Of a stretch of DNA of 64,000 bases, positions 57,501 through 64,000 are shown in pieces. Positions within the stretch are counted from its first letter, which is position 1, and each line of letters starts with the position of its first letter. A model generated the notes under the pieces. The model was not told the DNA's origin. It saw only the letters and a program-made list of their open reading frames with translations, and made no database searches. Both the position numbers and the translations under genes were made by a program. This DNA is from Exophiala sp. HKRS030 (Eukaryota; Ascomycota; Eurotiomycetes; Chaetothyriales; Herpotrichiellaceae): contig JAHWDD010000001.1 in NCBI GenBank assembly GCA_023897205.1, positions 2,914,001 to 2,978,000 of the forward strand. The letters are read 5' to 3'.

Positions 57501-58934
57501 CTAGAAGACCTCTTGTATCGCTTCATCGTCATCATCGTTTATTTCCTCCACCACCCTCGCATTCTCTCTTTCTTTTTCTCCTTCATCTTCCTCATCTCTC
57601 ATCAACACCTGCACCAACCTATCACAAGCCTCCCTGACGTCAGCATCCTCAACATGCGAATGACACTCCCGGACCAAAGCATAGACCTGAACATCTCTCA
57701 ACTTGTCCCTCCCTTCCTTGTAGTCGTCAGCAGAAGCAGTGTTTCCAAATGTGTCGTCAGGATCGTGCTATCACTCTCTCTGGCTTTATCCGGCGGCAAG
57801 AGCTGTAGATCCGGAGGCATTTTGGCCATCTCGTTCTCGGGATACTCTTCGGATCCCGCGATCGGTAGGAGAATGTAAGGTAGTAGATTCGCACCAGACG
57901 AGCCTGTTTCGCCGCCGTCAAGCTCGGTCTCATCGTCGAGGAACAGAGCGTGCCTATCGACTTCAAACGCGGTGTTCTTGATCGTGCTCGCAACGCCCTC
58001 ACGGCGCACATGGCTGGGATGCTCGGTGAAAACAGTCAGTTTGCTAATCGGCACGACGCCGTCGTAGTCGCGCTTGCTGAGGAAGTGGTCGCGTCCGGCT
58101 TTGTGCTTGGACATGTCGGCCAGCAAGTATGCGAGGTAGTCGTAGTTGGCGTGCTTGTTCAAACTGCCGTCGGCGCCTTTGACGAAACAGTCGAACAGCT
58201 GGTCGAGAGCATATGGTGATGTTGAGATGCTGGGGTCGGGGAGAGCGCGTTGAAGAGTAATCAGGCGCTCCAAGTGGTCGGACTTGGCCAGGTTGGATAG
58301 CAACATCGCGACTTCATTGGCCGCGGGTTCTTTTGGGTTCTGGATATCCAGAGACGGAATGAGTGTCAGAGGTGATTTTGTTCGCCGAGTGATACGAGGG
58401 TCAAGTTCCACATGTGCGAAAGGCTTACAGTGATTTTCTTCAGCAGGAGTTCCACGAATATATCGTCCTCGGCGAGATATTTGAGGATTTCTGCATCATG
58501 GCTGATGTTGATGAGAATGGCGAGCGCATTTTTGGCGATTGGCTGCGAGATGATAGATCAGTGATGGCAGTTCGAGAAGAGGGTCTCAATAGCGACCACT
58601 TACAGCATAATCTTTGACCAGGAGTTTTAGATCCTTTACGGGGACAAGTTGGGGGTTTTTGAATATGGATGGATCAGACGACAGGCCAACAAGGTTTTCG
58701 CATGCTTGAAAAAGGTCAGTACGAGTTATGAGAGGTGAGAAATTCCTTTACTCTCCTCCATAGACCACAGGAAAAGAGAGAGAGGAAAAGAGTATAACTT
58801 ACCTATTTGTCTGATTTGAGTATTTCCGTGATGTAGAAATTCCACGAGCTTGATGTTGTCAGTCGCAATATGCCCTCGTGCCATCGGGTGAGGAGACCTT
58901 GGTATAAACTTACCTCTTCCACTTCGGTCGGCAT
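57501..58934 (-). CDS. HGH1: HGH1 homologue (eEF2 folding factor), apparent 1-base frame break
   Basis: Exons on minus: 58914-58934, 58803-58848, 58604-58704, 58429-58542 and 57501-58339; about 373 residues, close to the yeast and human lengths. Blocks are MPTEVEE|LVEFLHHGNTQIRQI|ACENLVGL; KDLKLLVKDYAPIAKNALAILINIS; EILKYLAEDD; NEVAMLLSNLAKSD; NYDYLAYLLADMS; EGVASTIKN; NLLPYILLPI; MPPDLQLLPPDKARE; HLETLLLLTTTR; and VREACDRLVQVLMRDEE. It is an armadillo-like chaperone that helps fold elongation factor 2 with TRiC. The frame breaks after LLLLTTTR at the CC 57716-57717. One more base turns KGGTS-stop into EGRDKLRDVQVY and continues to the expected acidic end. The gene is convergent with the sugar transporter, about 120 bases apart. 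Confidence 0.92.
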
Positions 58935-59875
58935 CCTTGAGATACGAAGAAGACAGGTCAGGCAAGTATCAAGAACAATACGACGATATTTCTTCGCTCA
59001 ACTCGAGATCCGACATAATTTTAATATCCAGAAAGGGTTTAGTTTGAGATGGCAGTTCCAAAAGAAGACTAGCGCGCCACATGGTGTAAATCCGCCTTTT
59101 GCGATTCCGAGAAGCTGAGAACATCCATCTTCGGCTGACTGCCCCTCCATTCATTCATCCCACCATCCCTCCGTCCCTCCATCCCTCCATCCCTCCATCC
59201 CGGATTCTGCAACCATTTGGACCACCCTTAGCCACGCCTAGCCCGCTGGCCGAACTGGCCACCCACCTTTGCAGGGCGTCGACCTTCGACTCTGCGACCG
59301 AGGGCCTGGCCGCGACCTGTGCAGAATCCCTCGGTACCACTCACCTGCAAACAGCTCGTCAACCATGCATCATCTCTGCCGCATCGTGCAGGCGCCCATG
59401 TGTCACTTCCTCACCTAGACCCAGCCTATCATGCTTTGTGCGCAAGTCGAGGAAGGCTGTGTTTTGTTTGAACCCGAGTCAAAAGGGACATACACAGGCA
59501 ACCTAGTTGCGGGAACAAGCATGTCTGCCTTGTGATCAACACCCTTCTATACGCAGAACCTTGTCCATACTCCGAACCATCAACTACTTGAAGCTGGGAT
59601 CATTCTTTTCTCAGGCTTGACTTCCTCGATCAATTTTCTCCATCATGGCTTGCTGCTTGTTGTTGCGACGAGCACAGATGATCGTAAAGTAGTTGGCGAA
59701 GTTCAAGTGCCGAAACGCACACTCTTCATTTTCAGCCTCATCGGCGCATTGCGCGATTGGCCGTTTTCCATCTCCACCTAGCACTTGGTGTGAACGAGAT
59801 AAGGCTGTCGCCTCTCTCGACTTCGTCTTTTTTCGAAATCAAATCTTCAGGCTCAAACCTCTGCGCGCACGCTCG
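58935..59875. other. Divergent intergenic region with minisatellite
   Basis: Between HGH1 (minus) and the zinc-binding-like gene (plus). Holds a CCATCCCT array at 59164-59201. No gene supported. Confidence 0.5.
59164..59201. repeat. Octamer tandem array (CCATCCCT)n
   Basis: Four to five copies of CCATCCCT with one CCGTCCCT variant. Confidence 0.93.
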
Positions 59876-60950
59876 ATGGCGGATCAAGCAGTCCAGCAAC
59901 CCCACCTCCGACACCAACAACCGTCCCTCAAGCCACGAATGATCTGAAGGCTCTTCTGCAGGAAATACGCTACAAATTGAAGACCCTCATCGGGTATTAC
60001 ATCCATCCTGATATCACTCCAACTGAGATCAAAGCCTTCGAACCTCGACTGGAAATCCTTCTTGATAGACTACACGCCCTGTCAAGGTTATCCTATCCGC
60101 ATCTCGCACGCCTGATCGATGGCGCGGACCAATTTGCCGCGATACAATATCTAATTCCAATTATTGACCAGTTGCTCAATGCCGCACTTGGAATTCAGAC
60201 GATATTCGCCAATCATTACGATCCTTCATTGCACGATCGGCGACCATTCAGCACAATATGGCAGGCGTTGCAGTATCGCAGTGCGCAAGTCAAAATGCTT
60301 CCGCGCTGGGCTCCAAGTAATCCGCACCATGTTCTCCCTGAAGATCAACAACCGAATGAAATTGGCAAATTCTGTCACGGGGCTTTGAAGATGCTGAACC
60401 ATCGAGACAAAGGAAAGATCTCTATGGTTGAAAAGAGACATCTCTCCGAAGCAGAGCAGCAAAAGATTAGGGAAGTCAAAGGTGCTTTTCTCGATTGGGA
60501 ATGTCCGGATTGTGCGTTCAAGGTTCATTTCCATGTGTCGAGCTCCACCACTTCCAATATCCATTCCACGGACGAGATTCGCCAGCATGATCACCTCACA
60601 GTTCAGTATCGCAGTTCTTTCTTAGCCAAGTGCCACCTATACTCCCCACGCCGGACAAGGTGACCAATAGCACGACAAGAAGACGAGACAGCGTGATATT
60701 GTCCTCGTCCAAACGTGAGAACGCAGCATTACTACTGCGGGCCAAGTACGGTTGCCTTTTCTGCTACGCCATGGGCAAAGAACTCGAATATGGGTGGACT
60801 TCATTCTATAGTCCGAAGGACTTGGCCGAGCATATTTCAGCCAGACATCGGCGACCTGTCCTGCCCAGTTTGTTGATTCATCGTTTTAGTGTCGCTATTG
60901 AAGGCAAGATGGTTCAGGAACGTCTCAGGTGGGATGTGAACTTGTTGTGA
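59876..60950 (+). CDS. Putative zinc-binding fungal protein, two apparent 1-base frame breaks
   Basis: Three overlapping frames form one protein of 358 residues if one C is added in the CCCC run 59900-59903 and one at CC 60633-60634. The first repair joins MADQAVQQP to PPPTPTTVPQATNDLKALLQ; the second joins SSFLAKC to PPILPTPDKV. No intron can explain either. The first half is helical (YKLKTLIGYYIHPDITPTEI...RLEILLDRLHALSRL). The second half holds WECPDCAFKVHFHV (Cys-x2-Cys), SSTTSNIHSTDEIRQHDH, and KYGCLFCYAMG (Cys-x2-Cys) with AEHISARH (His-x3-4-His). This suggests two small zinc sites, the last like a C2H2 finger. Similar blocks occur in uncharacterised fungal proteins; the role is unknown. 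Confidence 0.72.
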
Positions 60951-63486
60951 TAGGAAACGGGACACGGAGGTAACGTCATTGTTAATGAGTCTTGAGTTAT
61001 GTCTTTTGGGAAAGGGCTGCAATTGTCCGCGTACTATTGGTTCTTGTATATCGGGTGCTTTGTTCTTCTGCGTCTATCCCTTCCTTATGCTTGTTCCGGT
61101 CAAGAGCTTTTGGACTCCAGCCTCAGATGCACATTGATGCATGTCTTCTTGACATGGAAACTCAGACGGTACGCAGGTCACAGGTCTTGGCAATGCAATC
61201 TCATACCATCGGAGATCGTGCTCTCCGGCACTATCCAGACGATGGCATACAATATTGGAAACAGGATCGGTGCCGAAGAAGTCGAGATCAGCTCGTTGCT
61301 GAGGGGACCTTCACAGGAGCTCATCTGTAATGTTATTGATGGATGTCTCGGGCTTCTAAGTCCACGACAAGACATAGTATCGGTTCTGCCGTCTTCAATG
61401 ACAATTAGTCTTGCATCAACCAATCTCGTTTGGCCATGACCTGCCGCTCTGGCGTGTCGCTATTGACATGACCACGTTCCAAATTCTCACCGTATGATCG
61501 AAGCGGCGCTGATGCACAGGGAGATAAGATGAGCATTGACCAACCAACGAAAGAGACCTGGGTTTTCCACTATGTGGTTGGCTGAAAGTCAGTTACTCAA
61601 TCAAAAAGCCATGCGATGGCGTCGATGGCAATCCAGAATGGTTATCAAGCATAAGCGAATCTCTTCTGCTGGTGCGGGATCATGGCAAAAGGGCAGTTGA
61701 ATGGCCACTTCAAGTCAGAAGAAAGCTCGTCATGCGGAAGGAAAGTCGAGTCCAGTGACTTAAAAGATCCAGGTAGTTTCGCTTAAGGGTTCCACAAGGG
61801 GGAATAGAGTGTTGTAGCCTGTATTTCCATGCTTGACATGGTGTAGACAAGGATCATTAATATAATAAACCAGCATCTTCATCGGCTTTGATGCTCCAAA
61901 CAGCACAAGTGATATGCGACATAGGTCCATCCTACATCTTACTTTCTTGGATTGCCGTTGCACATACCGGCCCTTTCAATTTCCAAAGTTGGGTGGTTGG
62001 CGGGTGGTCGCATTGGCAAGGTTCGAAAAGACAAGCGTGACAAGGTAGAAGAGGTGGACAAGGCGTGGGTGGGAGGGTTGCATAACGCTTTACTAACTAT
62101 ATAGGGAACCACTGTCAGGAACAGTCCTAGTGCTACAGTCACTTACGCCGTGTATGACTCCGAGGGACCAGGGTACGGGGGGGAAAGATGGGTTGTTTCA
62201 GAGATGACTGTGAGAGCCACGAACAACATGGATGATGAAATTGCCAGGACAAGGACTTTCGGAGGCTAGGCCAGGCCAGCAGAACCAGAGGCAGAAATGA
62301 CCTGTTGATAGCTAGGAAAGAATCAGAGAAAATGGTTGTCGATAATCCCTTTTCTCTTTGACGAATCTTTGTTCTCGTACTCTAAGCGCATTGCCAACGG
62401 GTGTCACGCAACGAGGTTGACGTACACTCGGTACAACTCCGTCCTGGAAGGAGAAAGTTCGAGCAGAAAAGCGACAAGCTAAGGTTTCTCAACGACTTGA
62501 CCTTTCGGAAGATTTAGAACCCATGTCGACTAAACGCCACACGATGGAGACGGCGAGACTAAGGAGAACCTGAAGCACGCCAGCCTTGCCCCTGGTCGGC
62601 TTCCGGCGCTGTGATTGGCTGTTTCACAACCTCCTGTTCCATCTCCACTTTTGCCTCGTTTTCATCTTTCTTGGTCTCCCACAGTTTTCCCTCGCACTTC
62701 CTCCTTGCCGGCAACGTTCGAAGATTGGTCTCAGGGCTCTCTCAGCTCATCCACTTCACAAAATGCATCCTCTTGATTCGACAGTGGACGCTTGAGTCTT
62801 TGCAAAATGGCAAATGCCCATCCTCGTGGTCACCTTTTGATGCAACACCACCCTTAACAAAACAGCAAGTCAAGGTAGGGCCAGCCCGGCCAGCTCGACT
62901 GATAGTCAACCTTTTACCCCATGCAAGTCATCGATGCCGCATTGCCCATCCGCTTAATTTGATTCTTTAGGTCTGTTTCCATTGTGCGCCCGCGCTGTCG
63001 TGTCCCTCAAGATCCCATCGGGCCATGCTTATTCGCCAGCCCATGGAGGGGGAACGCTGCGAGTCTTTCTTACATACAAGGTCATAGTATGCGTGACCTT
63101 GGCCTGCTTTGCGACAGTTGTGGTTTCTGGTCGGAATTAACTTCTGAACCATATTTATCTCCCAGAGAGTCTCCATACTGCTCATTACGAGGCCCTTTGG
63201 AGTCTGAACCTCGTTCCCACCAGCCGACCCAAGTACTCCCAAGTAGAACCAGTCTACCACACGCTTAAGTACGACGGTGTCCTGGAGGCTCGCGATTACC
63301 GATCTCTGACTTGTTTCAAAGTGCCATCATCCTCAAGCTTATTCAAGCTGGCGACTCCCTTATCCATCGCTTCTTTACTATTCCGTTGTCAGTCATTTGT
63401 CACACTCGTTTGACACCGAGCTTCGCCTCTCGTTTCTCCTACTAACTAACTAGCTGGTCTGGGTTTTTTCTTCTGTCTCTGGCATC
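60951..63486. other. Long intergenic stretch
   Basis: About 2.5 kb with only short, overlapping, unrecognised frames (for example 60992-61439 plus). The last 900 bases are pyrimidine-rich and may be the leader of the next gene. Confidence 0.5.
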
Positions 63487-64000
63487 ATGCCAACAAGGTG
63501 GTTGTCCATTCGTAAACGAAATCCTCTTCATCAAACATTCGATTCTCGCAATCCCACCAAACAACAAGGTTTCGACTTTGCCTTTAATGATTCCGCCACC
63601 ACCAATATCACTTCGACGGTTGACAACAAGCATTCAACCCTCCATTTGAATGCGAGACCTGTCGACCTTCCTAGACCCAAAACTTCTGGAAGTCCAGGGA
63701 AACGGAAAATCCGAGTCGAGGTCCCTCAATTGCGACCTCGTACCTCAGACAAGCAGAAACCTTCGGCATTGCATGATCAACATTCGACTTTGAGAGCCGA
63801 AGACAATTACATTGGACTTGCATTTGGTAGTCCCGGTCACCCTCCCAAACAATTCACTGATTTTGCAGACGACGCCAGCCCTGAAGACAAACACTACCCA
63901 CCTGGTGTGGAAAAGGTTCGTCAAATGCAGTCGAAGAGGTGGAAGAAGTTTGGTGTTCTTTTCAAAACACGTCAGCCGTCAGTCAGGCGTGATGAGATCT
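63487..64000 (+). CDS. Unknown fungal protein, 5' part (runs off window)
   Basis: An ATG at 63487 opens a frame (MPTRWLSIRKRNPLHQTFDS) that has no stop before the window end, 171 codons later. Composition is Lys/Pro/Ser-rich and largely disordered: RKIRVEVPQLRPRTSDKQK-like basic stretches, DNYIGLAFGSPGHPP, and a Lys/Trp-rich QMQSKRWKKFGVLFKT at the visible end. The NYIGLAFGSP and KRWKKFGVLFK blocks resemble conserved fungal hypothetical proteins with a GLF-K motif. Function unknown. No signal peptide. Confidence 0.75.
   Translation, partial: MPTRWLSIRKRNPLHQTFDSRNPTKQQGFDFAFNDSATTNITSTVDNKHSTLHLNARPVDLPRPKTSGSPGKRKIRVEVPQLRPRTSDKQKPSALHDQHSTLRAEDNYIGLAFGSPGHPPKQFTDFADDASPEDKHYPPGVEKVRQMQSKRWKKFGVLFKTRQPSVRRDEI

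Noticed and set aside
59164..59201. Octamer array as a possible CRISPR or telomere-like repeat
   Set aside because: Units are eight bases without spacers, and the word is not telomeric; an ordinary minisatellite.
60992..61439. 146-codon plus-strand frame with hydrophobic N-terminus
   Set aside because: Overlaps another frame of similar size, has no family match that I know of, and lies directly in the 3' flank of the preceding gene.

Overview
The window is nuclear DNA of a filamentous ascomycete (Pezizomycotina). Most genes carry short GT-AG introns of about 45-100 bases, both strands are used, and several proteins belong to families I know only from filamentous ascomycetes: a DUF1774 membrane protein, an R3H-associated protein, a Zn2Cys6 regulator, and a free-standing nucleoside-phosphorylase domain. 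An order such as Chaetothyriales (Eurotiomycetes) would fit but is a guess. I see no transposon, rRNA gene, convincing tRNA gene, CRISPR array or polyketide/non-ribosomal peptide backbone gene.

Layout. 1-11.7 kb: the 3' part of a queuine tRNA-ribosyltransferase gene, a small dsRNA-binding protein gene, a conserved fungal protein of unknown function, and an R3H-associated protein. 12.8-24.5 kb: a secreted M28 leucine aminopeptidase, a DUF1774 membrane protein, a RING-like protein, a large glycosylated membrane protein, and a conserved unknown. 25.3-32.1 kb: a short Atg15-like lipase, a short-chain dehydrogenase, a kinase-like protein, and a zinc alcohol dehydrogenase. 32.5-44.4 kb: an AN1 zinc-finger protein, thymidylate synthase, an unknown nuclear-looking protein, a lactate-oxidase-family flavoenzyme ending in AKL, a stand-alone nucleoside-phosphorylase-like protein, the ESCRT-III subunit Did2/CHMP1, and Ap4A phosphorylase. 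44.9-57.4 kb: a small secreted or anchored protein, a Zn2Cys6 regulator, 4-hydroxyphenylpyruvate dioxygenase (HPPD), a TTC36-like TPR protein transcribed divergently from HPPD, a flavin monooxygenase, and an MFS sugar transporter. 57.5-64 kb: HGH1, a putative zinc-binding protein, and the 5' part of an unknown gene.

Two things stand out. First, HPPD and the TTC36-like gene sit head to head. Mammalian TTC36 has been reported to bind and protect HPPD, so this pair suggests an old functional link in tyrosine catabolism. Second, at least eight otherwise well-conserved genes are each broken by what looks like one missing base, mostly in or next to a G/C run. One more (HPPD) may carry one extra base in an A run. 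Housekeeping genes such as HGH1 and APA2 are affected. The simplest reading is residual homopolymer indels in the assembly, not real pseudogenes. Protein predictions from this sequence will be truncated unless this is allowed for. For multi-exon genes the exon coordinates in the evidence field are my own reading of splice sites and frame.
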